A stretch of DNA of 32,707 bases from Gammaproteobacteria bacterium (GTDB taxonomy: Bacteria; Pseudomonadota; Gammaproteobacteria; Arenicellales; CAJQKF01): the NCBI GenBank assembly GCA_030429665.1, contig JAUIEZ010000048.1, forward strand, positions 1-32,707, in the 5' to 3' direction. This document shows, in pieces, positions 18,006 through 26,120 of the stretch. Made by a program: the position numbers and the translations under genes. The number at the start of each line of letters is the position of its first letter. Position 1 is the first letter of the stretch. A model generated the notes under the pieces. It did not search any database and had not been told where the DNA came from. It was given only the letters and a program-made list of their open reading frames with translations.

Positions 18006-18779
18006 TTATCGACTTCCCGCCGTATACCCGCCCTCGATGGGGAAGGCAATGCCCGTGACAAAACCGGCATCACCCGACGACAGGTAGAGAATCGCGTTGG
18101 CGACCTCTTCCGGCGTTCCTACTCGTTGCATTGGATACTGCTCACCCCGGGCAGCCATCTGCGCGTCGGCCTCGGCTTCGCCGGTCGTGTATTCATTACG
18201 AGCCATGTCGGTATCGATAATCGCGGGGCAGACGCAATTGACGCGCACGTTCGGCGCCAACTCCATTGCCATCGCGCGCGTCAGGTTGACGATTGCCCCC
18301 TTGGATGCGCAATACGTCGTGGTATTGGCATATCCCCGCAAGCCCGCGGTCGAGGCAAGATTGACGATGTTGCCGTTTGCCTTTCTCAGTGCCGGCAAGG
18401 CCGCACGACTACAGAAGTAGGTTCCCTTGACGTTGGTATTCATCGTCGCGTCCCAGAACGCCTCGTCGGAATCCTCCATCGACCGCTGCGAGAAAATGCC
18501 CGCGCTATTGACCAGGATATCGAGCCCGCCAAGACCTCCGATTGCCGCTTTGACGAGCGCGCTACAACCGCCGATCGTGGCCACGTCTCCGGCCGCGGCA
18601 ACCGCGCGATCTCCGGCCTCCAGCTCGGCCAGCGCCCTGGACACGGAAGATTCGCTTCGTCCGTTGATTGCGACGCGAGCGCCGGCTCTCAAGTACGCCT
18701 CGGCCGTCGCCCGCCCGATCCCTCGGGTTGCGCCAGTCACAAGAACGCGTTTATCGCTAAATTGGTTCGAGAACTCCAT
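18006..18779 (-). CDS. Short-chain dehydrogenase/reductase (SDR), FabG-like
   Basis: This 257-residue classical SDR has VLVTGATRGIGRATAEAYL at the cofactor site, NGRSESSVSRALAELE, ILVNSAGIFSQRSMED (NSAG in place of NNAG), IVNLASTAGLRG with the catalytic serine, TTYCASKGAIVNLTRAMAME with Tyr and Lys, and the FabG-like end SSGDAGFVTGIAFPIEGGYTAG. It reduces or oxidises a 3-oxo or hydroxy compound with NAD(P)(H). Its ATG follows directly on the TGA of the truncated YHYH gene (TGAATG), so translation may be coupled to it or the junction may be a recombination scar. Confidence 0.92.
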   Translation of the reverse strand: MEFSNQFSDKRVLVTGATRGIGRATAEAYLRAGARVAINGRSESSVSRALAELEAGDRAVAAAGDVATIGGCSALVKAAIGGLGGLDILVNSAGIFSQRSMEDSDEAFWDATMNTNVKGTYFCSRAALPALRKANGNIVNLASTAGLRGYANTTTYCASKGAIVNLTRAMAMELAPNVRVNCVCPAIIDTDMARNEYTTGEAEADAQMAARGEQYPMQRVGTPEEVANAILYLSSGDAGFVTGIAFPIEGGYTAGSR

Positions 18780-19127
18780 TCAGACCGCGTTGCTGTCGAG
18801 CAGGGTACCGCCTTCTTCAACGCTCGCGACGGTCGTCGGCGGGCAGAACGATCCGATATCGTGGTTCACCGGATAGCCGGCGATCGTGATGGAATGGCAC
18901 GTCGTCTCGCTACCGTCGGAGACAGTGCAATCCTCGATGCCGGCCGCCAGCACGGCACCGTCCATGAACATGTCGAGATCAAGGCCGGGCGTGCCATGGC
19001 CTTGTGCTTGTTCGTGTCCCACGAATCCCGCGACGGCGAACGAAACGACGAGAAGGGGCGAGGCTACTCGCGGCACGGGATCTTTTCGCCGCGGTGACGA
19101 GTCGCTTTCGGGTAATCGACGGGACAT
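18780..19127 (-). pseudogene. YHYH-domain secreted protein, N-terminal half only (truncated)
   Basis: The open frame of 115 residues begins with an arginine-rich n-region, a hydrophobic segment (SPLLVVSFAVAGFVG) and a likely cleavage before GHGTPG. It then runs into DCTVSDGSETTCHSITIAGY and HDIGSFCPPTT. This is the start of the YHYH domain, seen in secreted bacterial proteins. Full-length relatives continue for about 100 more residues, including the YHYH motif itself. Here the frame ends at a TGA right after GGTLLDSNAV, abutting the SDR start codon. I infer truncation by deletion or recombination. It might still be expressed. ATG 19127 has no strong ribosome site; no complementary C-terminal half was found nearby. 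Confidence 0.6.
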
Positions 19128-19542
19128 CTTTCTACGCTTGGTTTCGAAATCGGAATCTGTGTTTTCAAGTATACCCTCTCGTCGTGAACGATCCATTCGC
19201 GAACGGCGGCATTCGATGCCCCACAATGGAACAGCTCGTTGCCGGATTGCACCATTCGGGTGACAAACCGTACCTGGCTTGTCGTCAAGATGTAACAGTC
19301 GAACGATCGCCACATTGAACTCGCGGCTTTATATCTTTCTCATCTGCATCGAACACCTGCGCAAGGACGTTGTTCATTGTCAGCGTGTCCTTTTTTCTCT
19401 GTTTCTCTGCTTGTTCGTCTTGTTCATGGACGTCCTTTATTCTGAATTCTGATTCGTCTACGATCGCGGCCTTCTTCAGCCCGTAGTGCTGTTGTCGCGA
19501 TGCTGTCCAAACCAACCAATAACGAAACTCGAGGTGCTTTTC
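19128..19542. other. Gap of 415 bases, divergent promoter region
   Basis: This AT-rich spacer separates the truncated YHYH gene (minus) from the glycine-rich gene (plus). No coding frame has family character. It likely carries the promoter of the glycine-rich gene, with the TTGTTC-rich stretch at about 19400-19440 as a candidate, but I cannot fix a -35/-10 pair. The GAGG before 19543 is the ribosome site. Confidence 0.45.
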
Positions 19543-20373
19543 ATGTCGGATCAAACGCCCGGTCGACGTCGACTGCTGAAATCCATCGCGGCGGGCGGTG
19601 GAACCGTCCTGGTCGCCAAACTGCCGGATACCTGGACCCGGCCGATCGTCGATTCGGTGACGTTGCCGGCGCACGCCCAAACCACCGAGGCGTCGCCTTC
19701 ACCCCAGGAACGAACCGAAACGCTCAATCTCGGTGACAGCTTTACCGCGCCGGATAATCTCGTCGGCTGCGTGCAGATCACAGCCTACGGATCGGCCGGC
19801 ATGCCAGGCGCTGACGGCGATGACGGCAACCCCGGGGGCGCAGGGGGCAACGGCGGCATGGCCGAGTTTTGCCTCGAGATGGGACCCGGCGAGCGAATCG
19901 AGGTGAGCTTGACGGCTGGCGGCGTAGGCGCCACGTCCACGTCCGGCGGCGGTAGTGGCGGTAACGGCGGCGCATCGACGATCGTCCGCTACTCCGAAGA
20001 CCTGGGAGAATTGGTCGCCTCCGGCGGCGGCGGGGGCGGCGGCGGCGAGGGCAGTCTGGACGGGAATAATACGAACCTTCCCGGCGGCGACGGTAGCGAC
20101 GGCGATTCGGGAGCGAACGGCGGTCAGCCCGGCGCAGGCGCGGGAGGTACATACCCCGGCGGCGCCGGAGAGGGACCGGCGACGAATCCGAACGGCACCG
20201 CCGGTGTGCTTGGCGCCGGTGGCGGTGGCGGCGCCGGCGGCAACAACAACAGCGGCGGGGGCGGCGCCGGCGGCGCCGGATCGGCCAGCGGCGCATTTAC
20301 CGGCGCGTCGATCTCGACCTCGACCAATAACGGACCGGGCTACGTGGAACTGGTTTACACGGTTCTCGCCTGA
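19543..20373 (+). CDS. Exported glycine-rich protein with Tat-type signal
   Basis: This 276-residue protein starts at ATG 19543 behind GAGG. Residues 1-46 look like a Tat-type signal: GRRRLLKSIAAGGGTVLVAKL, then the unusual segment PDTWTRPIVDSVTLPAHAQ with an AHA cleavage site. After a Ser/Pro/Glu linker comes NLGDSFTAPDNLVGCVQITAYGS, a short beta segment. Residues about 90-260 are dominated by Gly, Ala, Asn and Asp in GG-rich loops, ending in GPGYVELVYTVLA. This resembles the Gly_rich_2 type of envelope or extracellular protein. Secretion is likely and function unknown. A hairpin terminator follows at 20391. The low complexity is real sequence: the frame is intact through 276 codons. Confidence 0.8.
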   Translation: MSDQTPGRRRLLKSIAAGGGTVLVAKLPDTWTRPIVDSVTLPAHAQTTEASPSPQERTETLNLGDSFTAPDNLVGCVQITAYGSAGMPGADGDDGNPGGAGGNGGMAEFCLEMGPGERIEVSLTAGGVGATSTSGGGSGGNGGASTIVRYSEDLGELVASGGGGGGGGEGSLDGNNTNLPGGDGSDGDSGANGGQPGAGAGGTYPGGAGEGPATNPNGTAGVLGAGGGGGAGGNNNSGGGGAGGAGSASGAFTGASISTSTNNGPGYVELVYTVLA

Positions 20374-20390
20374 TCGCACGCCAGAGTGGT

Positions 20391-20410
20391 CGGACCGCGC
20401 CGGCGGTCCG
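20391..20410 (+). terminator. Candidate terminator after the glycine-rich gene
   Basis: CGGACCGC-GCCG-GCGGTCCG is a perfect 8-base stem with a 4-base loop, 17 bases after the stop codon, followed by ATCACCGGTTTTGGG. The T-run is offset, so it may act as a weak or bidirectional terminator towards the convergent GNAT gene. Confidence 0.5.
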
Positions 20411-20616
20411 ATCACCGGTTTTGGGTTCAGAAACTATCCTGTCGGCCGACGCCGTGAGTTTCCCTTGCGATCGATGCGTCGATCGTCAACCTATCGAGTG
20501 CCCGCCGGGTCGCAGGGTTTGACTCGACCTGAACAACCGCAAAGCCCAGTTAAGCGTTGTCGTTTCACGGATTGATCGGCCCGCCTCCCGATGTTTCCTC
20601 CCAGGTCGTCCGCCAT

Positions 20617-21000
20617 CTATCGACAACATCGTCGCGGGGCCGCTTGCCGGTCCGAACGGCGGCCACGCCCAGTGAAGTCGCCGTAAACGTGGCAATCCGA
20701 TCTTATTTCATCAAGTACCAACGCCATCGCTTTTCTTCCAATCCCTTTTCTCTGATAGCGACGATCCACCATCACTCTGAATATTTCGGGCTGCCCTTCA
20801 TCGTCCAGAGCCTGGTACATCAGAAAACCGACCACCTTGCCGTTTCCGTAAATGGCTCGCGGCTGATAAGACGGAAAGAACCTGGACTCGGCAATTGAAT
20901 AGACGTTGTCCGCCACGTAATCCTCTTGGTGTTCTTCCACCTCGAGCGCTATCACTTCCTCGAAATTCTCGACGGTAACTTTCGCTAGTTCGACTTCCAT
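20617..21000 (-). CDS. GNAT acetyltransferase, BltD/SpeG-like, with abnormal C-terminus
   Basis: This 127-residue protein starts at ATG 21000, with GGAG eight bases upstream; ATG 21015 is an alternative. The N-terminal half matches polyamine-type acetyltransferases: VELAKVTVENFEEVIALEV, YVADNVYSIAESRFFPSYQP, GNGKVVGFLMYQAL and IFRVMVDRRYQRKGIGRKAM (acetyl-CoA loop). After LDEIRSD the family's last strand-helix motif (alpha-x-x-LY-xx-GF) is missing and is replaced by an arginine-rich stretch to the stop at 20617. No other frame restores it. The gene is therefore probably truncated at its 3' end. Family is safe; activity is doubtful. Confidence 0.7.
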   Translation of the reverse strand: MEVELAKVTVENFEEVIALEVEEHQEDYVADNVYSIAESRFFPSYQPRAIYGNGKVVGFLMYQALDDEGQPEIFRVMVDRRYQRKGIGRKAMALVLDEIRSDCHVYGDFTGRGRRSDRQAAPRRCCR

Positions 21001-21303
21001 CTGGAACGTCTCCATTGAGTCGCAACCACGATTCGGCGACACGCCCCCCGCGTCGCCATTCGTCGAATCTGTCGGACAACGCTCGTTGGCATCCATGAAA
21101 TGGGTCCGCCTCCGATCGCTCCCGGCGTCAATATAAAAGGCCGGGTTCGTCGACCGGACGTCACCGGGAACCCACCGGGACGCTTGATCGCCTACCCTGA
21201 CGCGGTTCCCGCACGCGCCGCCCTTTGGAATGCGCGCATTCCAGTGTCCAGTTGAACGAGGTTTCTCGTGCACGGGATACGACGCCAGGCAACGGGTTCT
21301 GCC
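21001..21303. other. Gap of 303 bases between GNAT and NTF2-like genes
   Basis: No gene is supported. It contains the perfect 18-base palindrome at 21226-21243, the TATATT-like element around 21133 that may be the GNAT promoter -10 region on the minus strand, and a small ACGAG/CTCGT hairpin near 21254. The GNAT frame remains open back across this gap but without family character. Confidence 0.5.
21226..21243. promoter_or_regulatory. Perfect 18-base palindrome
   Basis: TGGAATGCGCGCATTCCA is exactly self-complementary over 18 bases. It lies about 226 bases upstream of the GNAT start and beyond the stop of the NTF2-like gene on the minus strand. It could be an operator for a dimeric regulator or part of a mobile-element end. 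No known consensus is recognised. Confidence 0.4.
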
Positions 21304-21729
21304 TTAGGTCGATTCCGGCGTGCTGTGCCACCAGATGCTCGCTTCGGCGCACCGGTCTCCCTCGAGCCTCGCCTGCAAGATGCCGTCGAGCGCCATGCGG
21401 GGCAAGGGATCGCCGGGGTTGCGGTCGGGCAGGCCGGTACCCGTGGATTTCGCCCAGATTTCGAACAGTTCCTCGGACGCCACCTGGTAGCTCACATGCC
21501 AGTGGGCAATGCCGGTATTCCGTGCGCTGGCCAGGATCTCGAAGGTCAGACGAACATCCTCCTGTAGCTGGACGCGTTTCCAGTACGCCTTGAGCTCGGC
21601 GGGCCCGCGTTGAACCTGGAACGGCGTGTTGCGGTAAAGGCCGTCCGGATGGAACAGCGCCGCGAACATCTCCGGGTCGCGCGCCTCCCAGGCCGCCTTG
21701 TAGCCCTGCATGAACTTCTCGATATCCAT
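21304..21729 (-). CDS. NTF2/SnoaL-like protein
   Basis: The 141-residue protein has the NTF2-like pattern: MDIEKFMQGYKAAWEARDPE, then MFAALFHPDGLYRNTPFQ, LKAYWKRVQ, LTFEILASARNTGIAHWHVSY and a final strand with EASIWWHS. This fold holds a hydrophobic pocket and is found in small cyclases, dehydratases and partner proteins. ATG 21729 is chosen because GAGG stands six bases before it. It is the last gene of the minus-strand series beginning at 29335, 175 bases beyond the BKACE stop, and so might belong to the same pathway. Confidence 0.83.
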   Translation of the reverse strand: MDIEKFMQGYKAAWEARDPEMFAALFHPDGLYRNTPFQVQRGPAELKAYWKRVQLQEDVRLTFEILASARNTGIAHWHVSYQVASEELFEIWAKSTGTGLPDRNPGDPLPRMALDGILQARLEGDRCAEASIWWHSTPEST

Positions 21730-21904
21730 CGGCATCCTCGTCGTTACCAAAAAATCGCGGCGTACATTATCCCCCTATCGAGCAGTTCGAAAAACCGTTG
21801 CCGCCTCACGGCATCATGTGGATCCTTGCCAGGTGCCGATCCGGCATCACCTTGTTGGCGTCCCGCGTCGCCCAGGCATGAAAGCCGCGCCTATGGAATC
21901 GGGC

Positions 21905-22735
21905 TCAAGCGGGGTCCAGCGACAGGATCGTCCTCGCCTCCGCTGGCGTGGCCACGCGGCGACCGAACGAACTGGCGACCTCCACGATCCTTGCAACGAG
22001 TTCCGCGTTGCTCGCCGCGAGCCGGTTCCTGTCGAACCGGATGTTGTCTTCGAGTCCCGTTCGGCAGTGGCCGCCGAGTTCCAGGCACCAGCGGTTGACC
22101 TCGAACTGGTGGCGCCCGATTCCCGCCGCGGTCCACGTGGCATCGGGCAGTATCGCGGAGAGTTCCGAGACCAGGAATTCCAGCAGCGAACGACGAGCCG
22201 GCATCGCATTTGCCAGGCCAAGTACGAACTGCACGTGGACCGGCGGCTCGATCAGTCCGCGTTTCACCAGCTTCTCGGCGGCGTACAGCATCGCGCTGTC
22301 AAACACTTCCACCTCGGGCTTGACGCCGTAATCGAGCATCGACGCCGCGAGCCTATCGACGAACTCCGGCGGGTTCTCGTAGATGCCCACGGGAAAGTTG
22401 ACCGATCCCGTCGCGAGCGAGGCCATGTCCGGGCGATGATGAAGCATCGCCCCGCGCTCGTCCGCGTTGCGTCCCCGCCCGCCGGTGGAGAACTGGACGA
22501 TCATCCCCGGACAATACTTGCGAATACCCTCCTGGACGAGGGCGAACCTGTCCGGATCGGAACTCGGCGACTCGTCGTCGTCGCGAACATGGACGTGAAC
22601 GAGAGACGCGCCCGCTTCGTATGCCTGCTGCGTCGATTCGACTTGCTCCGAGGGCGTCACGGGAACTGCCGGATTGTCCGCCTTCCCGGGGACCGAGCCG
22701 GTGATGGCGACGGTGATGATACAGGGGGTGGTCAT
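21905..22735 (-). CDS. Beta-keto acid cleavage enzyme (BKACE, DUF849)
   Basis: This 276-residue TIM-barrel enzyme has the family start PCIITVAITGSVPGK, the zinc histidines H47 and H49 in SLVHVHVRDDDE, the substrate stretch IVQFSTGGRGRN, LATGSVNFP and ENPPEFVDRLA, and the late motif GGHCRTGLEDNI. Kce-type members condense a beta-keto acid with acetyl-CoA to give acetoacetate and a new acyl-CoA, using Zn(II). ATG 22735 has GAG-type pairing upstream. It follows the EamA gene by 105 bases on the same strand. The presence of a decayed second copy at 16075 shows the gene has been duplicated or acquired more than once. The specific keto acid is unknown. Confidence 0.9.
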   Translation of the reverse strand: MTTPCIITVAITGSVPGKADNPAVPVTPSEQVESTQQAYEAGASLVHVHVRDDDESPSSDPDRFALVQEGIRKYCPGMIVQFSTGGRGRNADERGAMLHHRPDMASLATGSVNFPVGIYENPPEFVDRLAASMLDYGVKPEVEVFDSAMLYAAEKLVKRGLIEPPVHVQFVLGLANAMPARRSLLEFLVSELSAILPDATWTAAGIGRHQFEVNRWCLELGGHCRTGLEDNIRFDRNRLAASNAELVARIVEVASSFGRRVATPAEARTILSLDPA

Positions 22736-22840
22736 GCTCGTGGAATCTCCATTGTGTCTGTTGTTTGCAGCGTTCACGCGGACCTTGCCGGCTGGCTCTT
22801 TCCTGCCGACGCCCGTGCGTCGAGCCAGCCTCATCGTGTC

Positions 22841-23728
22841 CTATGTTTGCTTCTTGCGCGGGACGTATACACCGAACAGGATGAATGCCAGTGCCACCAG
22901 GGCGTTGGCCTCGATCGGCTCCGACAGGAATATCCTGCTCCAGAGCATTGCGAACAACGGCACCATGAACGCCGCCTTCGACAGGAATATCGCGCCATTC
23001 TCGCGAACCACGGTGAAGCGGACCCAGAAGGCGAGCGCGGTGCAAACGACGCCCAGGGCGGCGACGGACGCCATCGCCGGGACCGTCAGGCTCGCCCGCC
23101 ATGGCGTCTCCATTACCAGCGCCATGGGCACGAGATAAATGGATGCGCTCAGCATTGCGATGGCGGACATCGTGAAGATCGGAAGATCGTCCGCTCGCCT
23201 GACCACGATCGACGACGCCGCGTAACTCGCCGCCGCGGCCAGTGTTGCCACGCAACCGAGGAGTTCCCACCGCCCGGACGACTCGACGCTGTCCCAAAGC
23301 AGGATAACCACGCCGACGACCCCAAAGCTCAGCCGCAGGGCCACGCCGGCCGACGCCCGTTCGTCCCTGGTGAACACGTGCGACAGGATCATTGCCATGA
23401 ACGATCCCGAGGTCAGCAAGATAGCCGCCCTCCCGGCGGGTATGTACTGCTGCCCCCAGCCAATCAACACGAAGGGAACGGCAACGCTGAGCATGCCGAT
23501 CACCATCGGGCGAACGTCACGGCGTTCCGTTCTCAGTCGGGGTTCGCCGAGATACCGTCCAACCGTCCACAGGATCGCCCCGGCGATCAACGCGCGCGCG
23601 GCGGACACCGTCACCGGCGCAACCGACTCGAGCGCGACCTTCAGGAACACGAAAGTCGCGCCCCAGATTGCCGAAAGCGAAATCAGCCTGATGTAGTCAA
23701 GAAATCTCGGCTGGCGAATCTCGAGCAA
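22841..23728 (-). CDS. EamA/DMT-superfamily transporter
   Basis: This 295-residue inner-membrane protein has ten predicted hydrophobic segments in two EamA repeats. The first repeat contains YIRLISLSAIWGATFVFLKVAL and AARALIAGAILW; the end of that half contains PAGRAAILLTSGSFMAMILSHV. The second begins near residue 155 (LLGCVATLAAAASYAASSIVV) and ends with LVALAFILFGVYV before a positive tail. Such carriers export or import metabolites such as amino acids. The start is TTG 23728, with GGAG upstream at a wide spacing. It is 36 bases downstream of the aldehyde dehydrogenase gene, which supports cotranscription. Confidence 0.87.
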   Translation of the reverse strand: MLEIRQPRFLDYIRLISLSAIWGATFVFLKVALESVAPVTVSAARALIAGAILWTVGRYLGEPRLRTERRDVRPMVIGMLSVAVPFVLIGWGQQYIPAGRAAILLTSGSFMAMILSHVFTRDERASAGVALRLSFGVVGVVILLWDSVESSGRWELLGCVATLAAAASYAASSIVVRRADDLPIFTMSAIAMLSASIYLVPMALVMETPWRASLTVPAMASVAALGVVCTALAFWVRFTVVRENGAIFLSKAAFMVPLFAMLWSRIFLSEPIEANALVALAFILFGVYVPRKKQT

Positions 23729-23764
23729 GGCGGTCCCGACTCCACGACCGTTAGCGACCGTCGG

Positions 23765-25204
23765 CTATGATTGAAACCCGGTCTGCGTGACAAACTTCGT
23801 GACCTGGTAGGGTTCCATGGCTTCCAGACCGCCCTCGCTTCCGTATCCCGAATCCTTCACGCCGCCGAACGGGACCTCGGGCAATGCAAGTCCGTAGTGA
23901 TTGATGGACACCATTCCACTTTCGATCGCGGCGCTGATCGCGTTCGCGGTGCGCGAGGACCGGGTGTAGACATAGGCCGCCAACCCGTAACTCAGCCGAT
24001 TCGATTCGCTGACTGCCTCGTCGAAACTGCCGAAGGGATTGATCGACGCGACCGGCCCGAACGGTTCCTGGTTCATGAGCATGGACGACACCGGGACATC
24101 CGCGAGCACCGTCGGCGGGTAGAAATACCCGGGGCCCGACACCGGATCACCGCCCGAAACGACCTTTGCGCCCTTGTCTCTCGCGTCGCTTACCATCTCG
24201 CTGATCGACGCCAGGCGCCGTTCGTTAGCGAGCGGCCCCATTTGCGTTTTCTCGCTCGTGCCGTCGCCCACCACGAGATTCGACGCAAAGTCCGCGAAAC
24301 GCGAAACGAAGTCGTCGTACAGGGACTCGTGAACGATAAACCGGCTGGGACAGACACAGACCTGGCCCGCGTTTCGGTACTTGCTGGCCGCAAGCACCTT
24401 CAGCGCGCCGTCGAGATCCGCATCTTCAAATACGATGACCGGCGCGTGTCCGCCGAGTTCCATCGTGATGCGTTTCATGTGTTCGCCGGCCAGCGCGGCA
24501 ATTCGCTTGCCGACACTCGTCGAGCCCGTGAAGGTGACCTTGCGAATCACCGGGTGCGCGATGAGATACTCGGAAATCTCCGACGGCGTACCGAATACGA
24601 GGTTGACCGCGCCCGGCGTAACGCCCGCGTCCATGAAGGCACGGACGAGCTCAGCGCAGGATCCGGGCGTTTCCTCGGGCCCCTTGAGAATCACCGAGCA
24701 GCCGTTCGCCAATGCGCCCGACAACTTTCGGACCGCCTGGTTGATGGGAAAATTCCACGGGGTGAACGCCGCCACGGGACCGACGGGCTCCTTGTACACG
24801 AATTGCTGAACATCGGGGTTCCTCGACGGGATGATGCGTCCGTACACCCGCCGGGCCTCCTCGGCGAACCAGTCGATGATGTCCGCCCCGGCCAATGTCT
24901 CGGCACGGGACTCGGACAGGGGTTTTCCCTGTTCGAGCGTCATGATGCGCGCGATGTCCCCGGATCGTTCCCGCACCAGGTCGGCGGCGCGCCGCATGAT
25001 CTTGTAGCGGTCGAACACCGATACGCGGCTCCATTGCCTGAAGGCTTGATCCGCTGCCTCCAGGGCGAGATCGAGGTCGGCGACGGATGCGTGCGGCACG
25101 CGGCCGACGGTCTCCCCCGTCGCCGGATTGGTGACGGGATCGGAATCACCCGATACTGGTTCGCGCCACTCGCCGGCGATACTGAGATTTATCGTTGGGT
25201 ACAT
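23765..25204 (-). CDS. NAD(P)-dependent aldehyde dehydrogenase, succinate-semialdehyde dehydrogenase-like
   Basis: This 479-residue ALDH is of standard GabD length. The active site holds N151 in FTPWNFPINQ, the general base E249 in MELGGHAPVIVFEDADLD, and nucleophile C283 in NAGQVCVCPSRF, with the second cysteine two places on as in redox-sensitive SSADHs. FTGSTSVGKRIA is the cofactor turn, and EPFGPVASINPF the C-terminal part. It oxidises an aldehyde to the acid. GabD-like sequence does not fix the substrate; in this operon it would suit the aldehyde released by the lyase at 28076. ATG 25204 has GGAG at six bases. Confidence 0.93.
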   Translation of the reverse strand: MYPTINLSIAGEWREPVSGDSDPVTNPATGETVGRVPHASVADLDLALEAADQAFRQWSRVSVFDRYKIMRRAADLVRERSGDIARIMTLEQGKPLSESRAETLAGADIIDWFAEEARRVYGRIIPSRNPDVQQFVYKEPVGPVAAFTPWNFPINQAVRKLSGALANGCSVILKGPEETPGSCAELVRAFMDAGVTPGAVNLVFGTPSEISEYLIAHPVIRKVTFTGSTSVGKRIAALAGEHMKRITMELGGHAPVIVFEDADLDGALKVLAASKYRNAGQVCVCPSRFIVHESLYDDFVSRFADFASNLVVGDGTSEKTQMGPLANERRLASISEMVSDARDKGAKVVSGGDPVSGPGYFYPPTVLADVPVSSMLMNQEPFGPVASINPFGSFDEAVSESNRLSYGLAAYVYTRSSRTANAISAAIESGMVSINHYGLALPEVPFGGVKDSGYGSEGGLEAMEPYQVTKFVTQTGFQS

Positions 25205-25253
25205 GTAGGCTCCATGAATGACAACCCGTTTTCCTGCGAACGCACGACCCGGT

Positions 25254-26120
25254 TCAAGTGTGCATTCCCCATCGCTTGATCGTCTTCTTTTCGATCGTTC
25301 CGAACAGGAGGTACTCGATCGTCAATCCGACGAATATCACCATCAACAATCCCGCGAACACGGTCGGGGTGTTGAGCATGTTCTTGTACTCGAAGATGAA
25401 CCAGCCCAGTCCGCCGGATTGCGAGCTCACGCCGAATACGAGCTCCGCCGCGATCAGCGTTCGCCAGGCGAATGCCCAGCCGATCCGAAGTCCGGAAAGA
25501 ATGCTGGGAAACGCGGCGGGGATCAGGATCTTGACGATGTAGCGGAAACCCGTGAGTCCGTAGTTTCTGCCGACCATTCTCAAGGTCGGCGAGACCGCGC
25601 GAAATCCCGAGTTCGTGTTCAGGGCGACCGCCCACAGGACCGAGTGGGTGAGGACGAAGATAAAGCTGCCGACGCCGAGTCCGAACCAGATCATGGCCAG
25701 GGGCAGGAGTGCAATCGCCGGCATGGGATTGAACATGGCCGTCAACAATTCGAGGATATCGTTCCCGATACGGGTCGTCGCAGCGAGGGTGGTGAGCAGC
25801 GCGGCGAGAATGATGCCCGTTGAATAGCCCATCAACAGTATCTTTATCGAGAACCAGGTTCTCGCCAGCAGTTCGCCCGACATCATCGTGGCCGAAAACG
25901 AGACCACGGTGTCGTAGAACGTCGGCAGCACGAAGGGATTGTTCAAATGACCGGCGTAGACCTGCCATATGATCGCGATCAGGATGACCAGGCTTCCCTT
26001 GCGAAACAACGCCGATCCCGACAGCCGTTGCCAGAACGTCAACGGACGCTCGACGACGCCGAACTCTTCCTGTGTCCCGACGGTTTCGGCGGTTGGTTGC
26101 GCGATTCTCTGACCCGTCAT
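25254..26120 (-). CDS. ABC transporter permease (TauC/SsuC-type)
   Basis: This 288-residue inner-membrane permease has a binding-protein-dependent transport domain. A charged N-terminus precedes about six hydrophobic segments, starting with SLVILIAIIWQVYAGH. The ATPase-contact loop reads IPAAFPSILSGLRIGWAFAW, and the final segments are near GLLMVIFVGLTIEYLLFG. Its start ATG overlaps the stop of the ATPase gene by four bases (ATGA), a sign of translational coupling. With the ATPase and binding protein it forms an NMT1/Tau/Ssu-type importer, a family carrying sulfonates, nitrate, thiamin precursors or aromatic compounds. The substrate is not determined. Confidence 0.93.
   Translation of the reverse strand: MTGQRIAQPTAETVGTQEEFGVVERPLTFWQRLSGSALFRKGSLVILIAIIWQVYAGHLNNPFVLPTFYDTVVSFSATMMSGELLARTWFSIKILLMGYSTGIILAALLTTLAATTRIGNDILELLTAMFNPMPAIALLPLAMIWFGLGVGSFIFVLTHSVLWAVALNTNSGFRAVSPTLRMVGRNYGLTGFRYIVKILIPAAFPSILSGLRIGWAFAWRTLIAAELVFGVSSQSGGLGWFIFEYKNMLNTPTVFAGLLMVIFVGLTIEYLLFGTIEKKTIKRWGMHT

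Noticed and set aside
19800..20340. Repetitive GGC tract considered as CRISPR or tandem DNA repeat
   Set aside because: There are no equal-length repeats or spacers; the pattern is explained by glycine-rich coding sequence.
19699..20415. Minus-strand frame opposite the glycine-rich gene
   Set aside because: Its Ala/Pro/Arg-rich reading is the mirror of GGC/GGN glycine codons; the plus-strand protein has a signal and ribosome site.
21710..23770. Plus-strand frame of nearly 690 codons over BKACE and EamA genes
   Set aside because: It spans two unrelated minus-strand genes with clear families; composition (Arg, His, Gln rich) marks it as a shadow.
23771..25279. Plus-strand frame opposite the aldehyde dehydrogenase
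   Set aside because: The minus-strand gene has every ALDH motif in order; the opposite frame has none.
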